This document shows, piece by piece, positions 1 to 8,195 of a stretch of 37,709 nucleotides of DNA. The stretch's first letter is position 1. Each line of letters begins with the position of its first letter. Made by a program: the position numbers and the translations under genes. Source of the DNA: Nosocomiicoccus ampullae. Lineage in GTDB: Bacteria > Bacillota > Bacilli > Staphylococcales > Salinicoccaceae. Below the pieces are notes generated by a model. The model was not told the origin of the DNA. It was given only the letters and a program-made list of their open reading frames with translations, and ran no database searches. The stretch covers positions 1 to 37,709 of the forward strand of contig NZ_MBFG01000018.1 in NCBI RefSeq assembly GCF_001696685.1. Direction: 5' to 3'.

Positions 1-19
1 ATTAAATTGTCAGAATATA

Positions 20-48
20 TTTACAAGTAAGAATATTCGTGATAATAT
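20..48 (+). promoter_or_regulatory. Putative sigma-A promoter of the tetR operon
   Basis: TTTACA at 20-25 and TAATAT at 43-48 are separated by 17 bases and lie about 30 bases before the TTG start of the TetR gene. This is a good sigma-A-type match read by eye. The window starts just upstream, so other promoters cannot be excluded. Confidence 0.5.
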
Positions 49-67
49 ACCTATCAAACGTTAGGTA
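48..67. promoter_or_regulatory. Candidate TetR operator (inverted repeat)
   Basis: TACCTA (48-53) and TAGGTA (62-67) are exact reverse complements separated by 8 bases. The left arm touches the -10 element and the right arm runs into the Shine-Dalgarno region of the TetR gene. TetR-family proteins usually bind such near-palindromes and repress their own operon, so autoregulation by the adjacent gene is the simplest reading. The binding itself is inferred. Confidence 0.5.
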
Positions 68-78
68 GGTGAGTTTTT

Positions 79-657
79 TTGAACAAAAAAGATGAAATTA
101 TCAATGCTACGATTGAAAATATTTCAAAATTTGGCATTGATGGTACCACTATGAAAAACATCGCTTTAGATTGTGGAATTAAGTCAGCAAGTATTTATTA
201 TTTTTTTAAAAGTAAAGAAGAGCTCGTTTTAGAGTGTGTCGATATTATACTAGGTCGTCATCTAGATTCCTTAATATCAGCCGATTTATTCAATAAAAAT
301 ATAAGTACTCTTGATTCTCTAAATTTATTACTTGATAACATAGTGAAATTTCATAAAGACAATCCAATTGATACTATGGCTTATTTACAACTTATTAATA
401 GTCATAACTTAGAAATTCAAGAAAAGATTAATCATTACCAATTTAGATACTCAACTTGGCTAGCAGATTCATTTGAAAAATATTTATCAAACGATAATTT
501 TGATAAAGAATCAAGTAAACTACTTCTTGAATATATAGTCCTCTTATCAAATGCATTGTTTTGGGAAAGTATCGTTTATTCAACAGAAGATATGCCAAAA
601 CGATTGGCCATATCAAAGAATTTACTTTTATATTCTTATAAATCATTAAAAAAATGA
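79..657 (+). CDS. TetR/AcrR-family transcriptional regulator
   Basis: A 192-residue one-component repressor. The N-terminal DNA-binding domain covers about residues 5-50, with the typical helix-turn-helix around 24-45 (MKNIALDCGIKSASIYYFF) followed by KSKEEL. The rest is a helical ligand-binding domain without recognisable similarity by eye. The start is TTG at 79, preceded at good spacing by a GGTGAG ribosome-binding site; no in-frame ATG lies near the family's usual N-terminus. It ends 10 bases before the permease ATG, so it is almost certainly co-transcribed with the permease, the DUF917 protein and the hydantoinase, and probably senses their substrate or an intermediate. An inverted repeat over its promoter suggests autoregulation. 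The ligand is unknown. Confidence 0.9.
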   Translation: MNKKDEIINATIENISKFGIDGTTMKNIALDCGIKSASIYYFFKSKEELVLECVDIILGRHLDSLISADLFNKNISTLDSLNLLLDNIVKFHKDNPIDTMAYLQLINSHNLEIQEKINHYQFRYSTWLADSFEKYLSNDNFDKESSKLLLEYIVLLSNALFWESIVYSTEDMPKRLAISKNLLLYSYKSLKK

Positions 658-667
658 GGTGTTTATT

Positions 668-1987
668 ATGGAAGTTAGTGAAATAGAAAAGTCTAACATA
701 CTTGAAGATTATGAAATCGAACCAGTTCCACAGGAAAAAAGACAAAGTTGGGTCAAACTTTCATTAGTCTGGACTGCGGGAATAATTGCTCTATCCGCAA
801 CTGCTCTCGGAGGAGCTTTAGGTAGCGGAATGAGTCTAGAACAAGCTATTATTTCTGCTGGAATTGGGGCATTCATACTCTCTATCTTAAATGCGTTTTC
901 CGGATTCGTCGGAGATAAGACAGGTTTATCTACGGCAATGGTATCCACTTTTGCATTAGGGAGATACGGTGCATTTCTAGTCTCTTTAGTAATTGCCGTT
1001 GCTCTTTTTGGATGGTTTGGAGTCCAACTCGATCTTTTTGGGTCTAGTCTTTATGCAGTAATCAATTCCGTTTTTGGTGTTGAAATAAACAAAGTTTGGT
1101 TAGTAATATTGGGTGGCTTCTTGATGACAGTAACATCAATGATTGGTTATAAAGCCCTTGAAAAATTAAGTATATTTGCAGTACCTCTTCTTGCTTTCTT
1201 ACTAATCGGATCAGCTTTTATTATCCTTAAAAGTTATAACATTACGGAGTTAATTAATGCGCCTTTAACTGGAGAAACAATAACATTTGGAGCAGGAATT
1301 TCAATCGTCATTGGATCTCTTGCGATTGGGATTATAATAGCTCCTGATTTTTCTAGATATTCAAAATCATCGACGGATACATTAATAGCTTCATTACTGA
1401 GCTACTTTGTAGGATATTCTATTGTATTAATTCTTGCTGTATTCTTGGCAAAAGCAACATCTCAAACTGATGTTGTACAAATTATGATAAGTATCGGATG
1501 GGGAACGGGTGGTATGCTAGTCTTAATTTTAGCTCAATGGACAACAAATAATACCAATCTATATTCATCATCCCTTGCCTTTTCAGTAGTGTTTAAAATG
1601 ATTCCTAAATATATTATTACTATTTTTGCAGGTACAGTTGGAACGGTATTCGCTATAACAGGTATTTACCAAAACTTTATTCCGTTCTTGAGTGTTTTAA
1701 GTATAATGATACCTCCTGTTGGTGGGATATATGTAGCCGACTTTTTTATGAGACATTCAAAATATCATTATAGTCATATACCACACATAATTAAGTTTAA
1801 TTATTTCAGTGTTATTATCTGGGTCGTAGCAATTTTAATCGCATTATCTACCTCGCCTGCACCAATAGGTTTTGATTTATTCAAATTAACAACGATTTCA
1901 GCATTAGATGCATACTTAATTGCTTTAATACTACAACTGATAGTTAGCAAATTTAATTTAGATGTGAAAGGAAGTAGAAATTTATGA
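668..1987 (+). CDS. NCS1-family nucleobase/hydantoin permease (CodB-like)
   Basis: A 439-residue membrane protein with about 12 hydrophobic segments. The N-terminal stretch ending in QSWVKLSLVWTAG (residues 27-37) leads into the first membrane helix, as in cytosine permease and other nucleobase:cation symporter-1 members, and the overall length fits that family. ATG at 668 is preferred over GTG at 659 because GAGGTG sits 7 bases before it. The stop overlaps the next start by 4 bases (ATGA), so translation is coupled. NCS1 members carry cytosine, purines, allantoin or hydantoins into the cell. The hydantoinase-like gene downstream favours a hydantoin-type or related cyclic substrate, but the specificity is inferred from context only. 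Confidence 0.85.
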   Translation: MEVSEIEKSNILEDYEIEPVPQEKRQSWVKLSLVWTAGIIALSATALGGALGSGMSLEQAIISAGIGAFILSILNAFSGFVGDKTGLSTAMVSTFALGRYGAFLVSLVIAVALFGWFGVQLDLFGSSLYAVINSVFGVEINKVWLVILGGFLMTVTSMIGYKALEKLSIFAVPLLAFLLIGSAFIILKSYNITELINAPLTGETITFGAGISIVIGSLAIGIIIAPDFSRYSKSSTDTLIASLLSYFVGYSIVLILAVFLAKATSQTDVVQIMISIGWGTGGMLVLILAQWTTNNTNLYSSSLAFSVVFKMIPKYIITIFAGTVGTVFAITGIYQNFIPFLSVLSIMIPPVGGIYVADFFMRHSKYHYSHIPHIIKFNYFSVIIWVVAILIALSTSPAPIGFDLFKLTTISALDAYLIALILQLIVSKFNLDVKGSRNL

Positions 1988-3057
1988 GACTCATTGGTTT
2001 AGAAGAAATAGAAAAAATGTCACTTGGAGCTGCTTTACTTGGTACAGGTGGTGGTGGTGATCCCTATATAGGTAAATTAATGGCAAAACAAGCTATTGAA
2101 AAGTATGGTCCTGTTAAATTAATTAGTTATGACGAACTAAATGATGATGACCTAGTTGTTCCATCAGCTATGATGGGGGCTCCATCAGTAATGGTAGAGA
2201 AAATTCCATCTGGTGACGAAGCTATTGCCGCATTTAAGGAACTAGAAAAACATTTAGGTAAGAAAATTACTGCTACAATGCCTATCGAAGCCGGTGGAGT
2301 CAACTCACTAATTCCAATCGCTTTAGCAGCTACTCTAGATTTACCTATCGTTGATTCAGATGGTATGGGACGTGCTTTCCCTGAATTACAAATGGTTACT
2401 TTCTATTTAGATGGCATTAATGCATCTCCAATGGTGTTAACGGATGAAAAAGAAAATGCAACACTAGTAAATGCCATTGATGGTGTATATGCAGAAAAAA
2501 TTGCGCGCTCAGTCACTATGGTTTCAGGAGGTTCCTTACTTAATGCTATATACCCTATGACTGGTAAAGAAGTCAAAGAAAGCGCAGTCCATCACTCTTT
2601 AACTCTCGAAGAAGAAATCGGTGATATTTTATTAAATAAATCAAATGTTATTGAATCATTAAAAACCAAATTAAATGGTTATGTATTATTTTCAGGAAAA
2701 ATTGTAGATATTAATAGAGCTACTGATGGTGGCTTTGTTAAAGGAAAAGCAAACTTTGAAGGGATTGATGAATTTAATAATCAAACTGCTTCAGTCGAGT
2801 TTCAAAATGAAAATCTAATTTGTTATGTAAACGATGTACCAAAAGCGATTACTCCCGATTTAGTTACGGTATTAGATAAAGAAACAGGTATGCCAATTAC
2901 TACTGAAGGTTTACAGTTTGGAATGAGAGTCGTAATTCTAGGTATGCCAGCTGATGAAAAGTGGAGGACAAAAAAAGCAATCGACACTGTTGGTCCAAGA
3001 TATTTTGGTTATGATTTAGACTATGAAACGATCGAGTCATTAAATGGAGGTAAATAA
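1984..3057 (+). CDS. DUF917 family protein (possible thiohydantoin-processing enzyme)
   Basis: A 357-residue soluble protein with the hallmark N-terminal glycine-rich motif LGTGGGGDPY (residues 19-28) and a second conserved block MPIEAGGVNS near residue 100, both typical of DUF917. These proteins are usually encoded beside hydantoinase/oxoprolinase-family genes, as here. From memory, part of the family has been described as an S-methyl-thiohydantoin desulfurase; whether this member shares that activity cannot be told from the sequence. The start is set by the ATGA overlap with the permease and the AAAGGA ribosome-binding site upstream. It overlaps the region before the next gene, whose ribosome-binding site lies in its last codons. 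Confidence 0.85.
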   Translation: MRLIGLEEIEKMSLGAALLGTGGGGDPYIGKLMAKQAIEKYGPVKLISYDELNDDDLVVPSAMMGAPSVMVEKIPSGDEAIAAFKELEKHLGKKITATMPIEAGGVNSLIPIALAATLDLPIVDSDGMGRAFPELQMVTFYLDGINASPMVLTDEKENATLVNAIDGVYAEKIARSVTMVSGGSLLNAIYPMTGKEVKESAVHHSLTLEEEIGDILLNKSNVIESLKTKLNGYVLFSGKIVDINRATDGGFVKGKANFEGIDEFNNQTASVEFQNENLICYVNDVPKAITPDLVTVLDKETGMPITTEGLQFGMRVVILGMPADEKWRTKKAIDTVGPRYFGYDLDYETIESLNGGK

Positions 3058-3058
3058 A

Positions 3059-4612
3059 ATGTATAAATTAGGTATAGATGTGGGTGGGACAAATACTGAC
3101 GGTGCCATTTTAGATGAAAACCTAAACGTATTATCATCTTTCAAATCCCCTACTACAGATGATATTGAAACAGGTATTAACAACGTTATTCAAAAACTTC
3201 TCGAAGATACTACATTAGACAAAAATAATATCAAGCATGCAATGTTAGGTACAACACAATGTACAAATGCCATTGTTACACGAAATGGTTTAGATAAAGT
3301 TGCAACTATTAGAATTGGGTTGCCAGCGGGAGCAGCTATTGAACCACTTTATGATGTTCCGGATGATTTAAAAGAAAAATTAAGTAATCACGTATATCAA
3401 GTAGCTGGCGGTCACGAATTTAACGGAGAACTAATTAGTGGTTTAGATGTCGAGAAACTGGAAGAAATTGCAACTCAAATAAAGAATAAAGTTGATTCAA
3501 TATCGATTACTTCCATATTTTCGCCTGTAAACAATGTTCATGAGATTAAGGCAGCAAAAATTCTACGAGATTTATTAGGAGATGATATTCCTATTTCCCT
3601 ATCTTCAGAAATCGGTAGTTTAGGATTATTAGAAAGAGAGAATGCAACTGTATTAAATTCCGCAATTCAGACAGTAGCTGAGCGTACAATCACTGGCTTT
3701 GAAAATGCTTTAAGAAAACACGGCATTCCAGCCACTCCATACTTTTGTCAGAATGATGGAACGCTTATGAGTAAAGAATATACATTAAAATACCCTATTC
3801 TCACTGTGGCATGTGGACCAACAAACAGTTTACGTGGTGCTAGTTATCTTTCAGAATTTGATGATGCAATTATAGTAGATATTGGAGGTACAACAACGGA
3901 TATTGGAGTCCTTCAAAAAGGCTTCCCAAGAGAATCATCAATTTCTGTCGAATTAAGTGGTGTTCAAACGAACTTTAGAATGCCTGATATATACTCTATC
4001 GCTTTAGGTGGAGGTACAATTATTACTGGTGATGTTAATTCCTTTACAGTCGGTCCAGAAAGTGTAGGATATCAACTGCCAGAGAAAGCACTTGTTTTTG
4101 GTGGTGATACTCTTACAACTACTGACATTGCAGTAGCGAAAGGTTTTCTAAACCTTGGAGATAAAGAGAAATTATCTCATTTAGATTCCGAGTTTGTAGA
4201 TGCTGTCTACCAAGAAATGTTAAAAATGATTGAGATCGCAGTAGAAAAAATGAAGACTTCGAGAGATAATATACCCGTTGTACTAGTTGGCGGAGGAAGT
4301 GCATTAATAAAATCAGATAGCAAAATCGAAGGTGCAAGTGTCGTCGCTAATCCAGAGAGCGGTTCGGTCGCTAACGCTATAGGATCAGCTATTTCAGATG
4401 TTAGTGGCGAAGTTGAAAAAGTGGTAAATATTAGCCCTGACACAAGAGAGTCAGTCATCGACGAATTAAAAAAACTTGCTATTGAAGATGCTGTTGAAGC
4501 TGGTGCAGTAAGAGAAAAAACAGAAGTAATTACATTTGATGAAATACCACTTGCTTATTTACCAGGTGGCGCTACACACGTTAAGGTTAAATCTGCTGGA
4601 CCACTTAAATAA
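3059..4612 (+). CDS. Hydantoinase/oxoprolinase family protein (HyuA-like)
   Basis: A 517-residue protein of the ATP-dependent hydantoinase/oxoprolinase A family. It has the two phosphate-binding motifs of the ASKHA fold: GIDVGGTNTDGAI at the N-terminus (about residues 5-17) and VDIGGTTTDIG near residue 273, with a VLVGGGSALI adenosine-type loop near 407. It is shorter than full hydantoinase A subunits (about 650-700 residues), like the stand-alone forms that pair with DUF917. Relatives cleave five-membered cyclic amides using ATP. The ATG at 3059 has GGAGG 8 bases upstream; an in-frame ATG at 3044 would lack a ribosome-binding site. It is the last gene of the tetR-permease-DUF917 operon and is followed by a terminator. 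Confidence 0.85.
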   Translation: MYKLGIDVGGTNTDGAILDENLNVLSSFKSPTTDDIETGINNVIQKLLEDTTLDKNNIKHAMLGTTQCTNAIVTRNGLDKVATIRIGLPAGAAIEPLYDVPDDLKEKLSNHVYQVAGGHEFNGELISGLDVEKLEEIATQIKNKVDSISITSIFSPVNNVHEIKAAKILRDLLGDDIPISLSSEIGSLGLLERENATVLNSAIQTVAERTITGFENALRKHGIPATPYFCQNDGTLMSKEYTLKYPILTVACGPTNSLRGASYLSEFDDAIIVDIGGTTTDIGVLQKGFPRESSISVELSGVQTNFRMPDIYSIALGGGTIITGDVNSFTVGPESVGYQLPEKALVFGGDTLTTTDIAVAKGFLNLGDKEKLSHLDSEFVDAVYQEMLKMIEIAVEKMKTSRDNIPVVLVGGGSALIKSDSKIEGASVVANPESGSVANAIGSAISDVSGEVEKVVNISPDTRESVIDELKKLAIEDAVEAGAVREKTEVITFDEIPLAYLPGGATHVKVKSAGPLK

Positions 4613-4620
4613 ATATTATG

Positions 4621-4665
4621 ATCACACAGAGAATAATTCTATCACTGTGTGATTCTTCATTTTAT
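4621..4665 (+). terminator. Intrinsic terminator of the hydantoinase operon
   Basis: ATCACACAG (4621-4629) pairs exactly with CTGTGTGAT (4645-4653) around a 15-base loop, and a T-rich stretch follows. It begins 8 bases after the hyuA-like stop codon. Confidence 0.7.
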
Positions 4666-4710
4666 AATCTATCTAACTGTTATTATTTTCAGACAATTTC
4701 AAATATTATA

Positions 4711-4739
4711 TTGACTTCCACATAACTACTCACTATAAT
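4711..4739 (+). promoter_or_regulatory. Sigma-A promoter of the IDEAL-domain gene
   Basis: TTGACT (4711-4716) and a perfect TATAAT (4734-4739) are 17 bases apart. The -10 element lies 31 bases before the ATG at 4771. This is the strongest promoter match in the left arm. Confidence 0.8.
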
Positions 4740-4770
4740 AATAATTATCAATTGATTGGAGGCGTTACCA

Positions 4771-4977
4771 ATGGAAAGTAAATCAGTTAAACTACTCGCT
4801 CAACGTCGTGCGTTTTTACAAGCCGCTACTGATCTTTCGGCGGATCTTATTCTCGAAGAGTCTTTAAATCATTTTAAAGAAGCACATTATTTACAAAAAA
4901 TCGAAGAGGCGTTATTAACTAAAAACGAAGAGATGTTTAATGAGTATACGGAGTTATTAAAAAATGTTAAAAATTAA
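4771..4977 (+). CDS. IDEAL domain-containing small protein
   Basis: A 68-residue acidic/helical protein. Residues about 22-62 match the short IDEAL domain found in Bacillota, with the signature-like ending EEALLTKNEEMFNEYTELLK. In larger proteins this domain serves as a small interaction module; the role of stand-alone copies is not established. The ATG at 4771 has GGAGG 8 bases upstream; a TTG at 4756 overlaps that ribosome-binding site and is rejected. It has its own strong promoter and terminator, so it is monocistronic. I recognise the domain with fair confidence but cannot name a function. Confidence 0.75.
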   Translation: MESKSVKLLAQRRAFLQAATDLSADLILEESLNHFKEAHYLQKIEEALLTKNEEMFNEYTELLKNVKN

Positions 4978-4998
4978 TATGAAAACTGTATTCAAATG

Positions 4999-5041
4999 AA
5001 AAAGCTGATCGAGATTTAATCATAAACTCAATCAGCTTTTT
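4999..5041. terminator. Bidirectional terminator between the IDEAL gene and the cupin gene
   Basis: AAAAAGCTGAT (4999-5009) is the exact reverse complement of ATCAGCTTTTT (5031-5041). An inner GAG...CTC pairing extends the stem. The A- and T-runs on the two sides make it work in both directions, for the IDEAL gene on the plus strand and for the cupin/TRAP operon on the minus strand. Confidence 0.8.
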
Positions 5042-5045
5042 AAAT

Positions 5046-5381
5046 TTAAAATAATATCGCAATAAATTCTAACTCCTCGTCTCCAACATTTTCAATTCCG
5101 TGAGACTGTCCTTTTTTAATAACGCAACATTCATTTTTATGAACGACATGTTCCTCTTTGTTCTCATCTATAAATAGACCTTTACCTTTTATTATGTGGT
5201 AAATTTCAGAGTCTTTGTCGTGTAAATGATAACCAATAGATGTACCTTTTGGTAACACGACGTTCGCTACCATGTAGATATTTTCTAGATCATCATTTTT
5301 AACATGTTTATAAATTTCAATTGTGCCCTTACCACCGAAGTGGTTATCTATTTTAAAAGGTTCTTTTTCATTAAATATCAT
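5046..5381 (-). CDS. Small single-domain cupin protein
   Basis: A 111-residue double-stranded beta-helix (cupin_2) protein. The metal-binding pattern is visible as H52, H54 and E59 (HLHDKDSE) in motif 1 and H94 in motif 2, so a bound divalent metal is expected. Residues 46-110 carry the conserved cupin core, with GKG turns between strands. The ribosome-binding site AGGTGATG precedes the ATG. It starts 18 bases after dctM and is the last gene of the TRAP transporter operon, so it may act on, or sense, the transported substrate, for instance as a sugar-acid isomerase or an oxygenase. Small cupins vary too much in function to name the reaction. Confidence 0.8.
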   Translation of the reverse strand: MIFNEKEPFKIDNHFGGKGTIEIYKHVKNDDLENIYMVANVVLPKGTSIGYHLHDKDSEIYHIIKGKGLFIDENKEEHVVHKNECCVIKKGQSHGIENVGDEELEFIAILF

Positions 5382-5399
5382 TTCATCACCTACTTAAAA

Positions 5400-6686
5400 T
5401 TATTCTATCATTATACTTGGAAGGAACGTTGATAGTATCGGGAAGAATATAATAAGAATTACCATTGCCGTGACAATAATTAATATATGCACGATATACG
5501 GTAGCGTCTTTTCTATACCCATTCCCTTATCTGTAATACTACACCCTGCAATTAGTGATAAACCGACCGGTGGTGTAATATTCGCGAGTGCGAAGTTCAT
5601 AATAAGAACCATTCCAAAATGAATTGGATCGATATTGTACTGAATTGCGAGTGGCATGAATATTGGACTTAACAGTATAATTAGAGATGTTACTTCTGTT
5701 AACATACCTAAAATAAATAGTATTAAAGAAACGACTAATAAGAACATAATTGGTGAATCTACATAGCTAAAGAAAAAGTCCGAAATCGTAGCTGGAATCT
5801 TTTTAACCGTTAGTAAATATGTAAATGCACTTGCTGCAGAAATAATTACTAATATCGATGCAGATGTTACTGCTGAGTCTTTCATAATATGCTTAAAAGT
5901 TGAAAAACTCATTTCCTTATAGTAAATAGTAAGTAAGAAACTATATGCAACCGCAATGACGGCCGCTTCAGTTGCTGTCGCAACTCCTAAGAAGATACTT
6001 CCTAAAATGAAGACTGGCGCGAGTAACGGTAAAAATGCTTCCTTTGTCGTTTTTAAGAAATCTTCATTCGTTAACTTTTCTTCTCTAATTTCTCCATATC
6101 CTTTCATTCTCGCAATAACACTTACATAAATACAAAGAAATAAAGTTAAAATAATTCCTGGTATAATTCCTGCTAAGAATAATTTACCAATTGAAATATT
6201 TGCTGTAATTCCTAAAATTACCATCGTAATACTCGGCGGTATAATTAGTCCTAATACTCCTGCTGGACCTATGATACTCGCTATAAACGAATTGCTATAT
6301 TTTTCTTCTTTTAACCTCGGAACCAACACAGACCCTACAGCATAAGTCGTCGCGACTGTTGACCCTGACACTGTTCCGAATAATGCTGTTGTAATTACTG
6401 TTGTAATAGCAGTACCACCGGTTAATTTACCGACTAGCATTTTACTAAATGCCATTAATCTTTTAGTTAGTCCACCTTCAGCCATAATGTTACCGGCTAA
6501 TATAAAAAGCGGTATTGCTAAATATGAAAAGTTATTTACACCAGCAAACATGCGCTGAATGAGAATCTCCAGTGGAACTCCGTCTAACAGTAATATTAGA
6601 CTGACGACAATACCAATCACGAAAGCAATTGGCATCCCTAAAAATAACAGACCAAAAAATGCGAGTAATATTAATAGAATAGTCAT
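5400..6686 (-). CDS. dctM: TRAP transporter large permease subunit (DctM family)
   Basis: A 428-residue integral membrane protein with about 12 hydrophobic segments. It forms the ion-coupled translocation channel of a tripartite ATP-independent periplasmic (TRAP) type importer. Conserved features include the N-terminal FFGLLFLGMPIAFVIGI helix, a glycine/threonine-rich FGTVSGSTVATTYAVGS segment and the C-terminal TPPVGLSLIAG motif typical of DctM. It follows dctQ by 11 bases and precedes the cupin gene by 18, as part of a dctP-dctQ-dctM-cupin operon. The dctM symbol is used for the family; the substrate (often a C4-dicarboxylate or sugar acid) is not known. Confidence 0.9.
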   Translation of the reverse strand: MTILLILLAFFGLLFLGMPIAFVIGIVVSLILLLDGVPLEILIQRMFAGVNNFSYLAIPLFILAGNIMAEGGLTKRLMAFSKMLVGKLTGGTAITTVITTALFGTVSGSTVATTYAVGSVLVPRLKEEKYSNSFIASIIGPAGVLGLIIPPSITMVILGITANISIGKLFLAGIIPGIILTLFLCIYVSVIARMKGYGEIREEKLTNEDFLKTTKEAFLPLLAPVFILGSIFLGVATATEAAVIAVAYSFLLTIYYKEMSFSTFKHIMKDSAVTSASILVIISAASAFTYLLTVKKIPATISDFFFSYVDSPIMFLLVVSLILFILGMLTEVTSLIILLSPIFMPLAIQYNIDPIHFGMVLIMNFALANITPPVGLSLIAGCSITDKGMGIEKTLPYIVHILIIVTAMVILIIFFPILSTFLPSIMIE

Positions 6687-6697
6687 ACCTTCACCTC

Positions 6698-7150
6698 TTA
6701 CTTGCTTTCATAAATATTTTTTGTTGATATGATTAAAAAATAAATTGAGAATAATGCACCGACAGGTAATGCTAAATAGAATATACTCATCGGTAACTGT
6801 AGAGATGACGATACGTAATTCATAGATGCAATTGAAAATTTAACTCCATAAAACGCAATAATTAAGAAAAATATTATAAGTAAACCGTTTACAATCAAGT
6901 TTACAAACCTTTTCTTTTTATCATCTAACTTGTTTACAAAGTATTGTACGGACAAGTGCATATCTTCATGAAATGCTAAACTCGTACCTAAAAAAGTCAG
7001 CCATACGATTAACAATCTTGATAACTCATCTGTACCGATAAGTGTAAAGTTTAAAAATCTTGCGATAACTTGAAGTAATATAATGACGGTTAATATCGTA
7101 ATGGCAGCGATACATAGCCAGTTGAGTGTCTTTACTATCATCTTTTGCAT
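6698..7150 (-). CDS. dctQ: TRAP transporter small permease subunit (DctQ family)
   Basis: A 150-residue protein with four hydrophobic segments (about residues 10-30, 45-60, 85-107 and 125-145), the size and layout of DctQ. The motif LIGTDELSRLLIVWLTFLG (residues 37-55) is the characteristic GxDE(L/I)xR...W block of the family. DctQ forms the membrane complex with DctM and helps dock the substrate-binding protein. It sits between dctP and dctM with 11-base gaps on either side, so the three are one transcription unit. Confidence 0.88.
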   Translation of the reverse strand: MQKMIVKTLNWLCIAAITILTVIILLQVIARFLNFTLIGTDELSRLLIVWLTFLGTSLAFHEDMHLSVQYFVNKLDDKKKRFVNLIVNGLLIIFFLIIAFYGVKFSIASMNYVSSSLQLPMSIFYLALPVGALFSIYFLIISTKNIYESK

Positions 7151-7161
7151 GTTACACCTTC

Positions 7162-8151
7162 CTATTCAAATCCTGATGCTTTACGGTAAACATCCATTAA
7201 CTCTTTACCGAACACTTTTTCTTCCCACTTATCATATACTGGAAGTAGCTTCTCTCTAAATGATTCTGTATTTACATCGTCGTTAATTTGCATACCGTTC
7301 TCTTCTAATTCTTGTAAATACGATGATTCATTATCATCGTTTGCTGCATAAACATTTTCTGTTGATTTTTTCATTTCTTCTAAAATAATCTCTTGGTTTT
7401 CTTTAGAAATTTCATTCCACGTGTCTTCAGATATGACAACCATTACAGTATTATAAAAGTGCCCTGTAAGCGATAAGTAGTCCTGTACTTCATAAAACCT
7501 TGGTGCAGCTATGTTTGCGAGCGGATTTTCTTGAGCATCTAATGCACCTTGTTGAAGAGCACCATAGACCTCACTAAATGCCATTACTGTTGGCATTGCT
7601 CCCAACGCTTCAAAAGTGTCAACTCTTAAAGCGGTTTCAGCAACTCGTATATCTAAGTTCTTAACATCTTCAGGTTCTACAATTGGTTTAGAATTATTCG
7701 TGATATGTCTAAATCCCCATTCTAAGTATCCAATTTGGTGAAGATTATATTCAGACGCAATTCCAGATAAATAATCACCAAATTCACCTTCATATGCTTC
7801 TCGTGCAGTTTGTTGATCTTTCCACATATATGGTAAGTCTTCAATAGCAAGGCGCATATCCATCGTTTGCATTGAACCAATCATAATTGCGCCAGCATCC
7901 ATTGCACCCATTTGGATTTGTTGAAGCATTTCTGTTTCAGATCCAAGCTTACTATTTCCATATATATCAAATGTCACTTTTCCATTTGTTCTCTCTTCAA
8001 CCGCTTCTGCCATTCGCTCTAGTTCGTCTGACGCAGCGGTTCCTGGAGATAGTGCGTGCCCAAGCTGTAACTCTATATTGTCCTTTTCATCCGCATGATT
8101 TGAGCACCCTGCGAGCAAGACTAAAAAGATAACCATTACCATCTTTCTCAT
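7162..8151 (-). CDS. dctP: TRAP transporter solute-binding lipoprotein (DctP family)
   Basis: A 329-residue secreted lipoprotein. The N-terminus is a short lipoprotein signal peptide ending in the lipobox LLAGC, with C16 as the predicted lipidated residue. The mature part has the DctP family features LGHALSPGTA near residue 30, an arginine in the DIRVAET region and a region near QQGALDAQENP that lines the substrate cleft. In a Gram-positive cell the lipid anchor keeps the binding protein at the membrane. It is the first gene of the operon, with an AGAGGGATGG ribosome-binding site. A cre-like operator lies between its promoter and its start. The substrate is unknown; family members bind C4-dicarboxylates, sialic acid, uronates and other organic acids. 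Confidence 0.9.
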   Translation of the reverse strand: MRKMVMVIFLVLLAGCSNHADEKDNIELQLGHALSPGTAASDELERMAEAVEERTNGKVTFDIYGNSKLGSETEMLQQIQMGAMDAGAIMIGSMQTMDMRLAIEDLPYMWKDQQTAREAYEGEFGDYLSGIASEYNLHQIGYLEWGFRHITNNSKPIVEPEDVKNLDIRVAETALRVDTFEALGAMPTVMAFSEVYGALQQGALDAQENPLANIAAPRFYEVQDYLSLTGHFYNTVMVVISEDTWNEISKENQEIILEEMKKSTENVYAANDDNESSYLQELEENGMQINDDVNTESFREKLLPVYDKWEEKVFGKELMDVYRKASGFE

Positions 8152-8167
8152 TATCCATCCCTCTTTT

Positions 8168-8181
8168 TGATAACGTTTTCA
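8168..8181. promoter_or_regulatory. Catabolite-responsive element (cre) for CcpA
   Basis: Read on the minus strand the site is TGAAAACGTTATCA. This fits every defined position of the cre consensus TGWAANCGNTNWCA. It lies 16 bases upstream of the dctP start codon and just downstream of the predicted promoter, a position where CcpA blocks elongating polymerase. It predicts glucose repression of the TRAP operon. Confidence 0.75.
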
Positions 8182-8195
8182 TATATATGCATTTT

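Noticed and set aside
1..4612. Mobile element or prophage edge at the left of the window
   Set aside because: No integrase, transposase, tRNA or direct repeats were found; atypical base use alone is not enough.
7887..8132. Plus-strand reading frame opposite dctP
   Set aside because: It has no ribosome-binding site, no domain, and lies entirely antisense to a well-supported gene.
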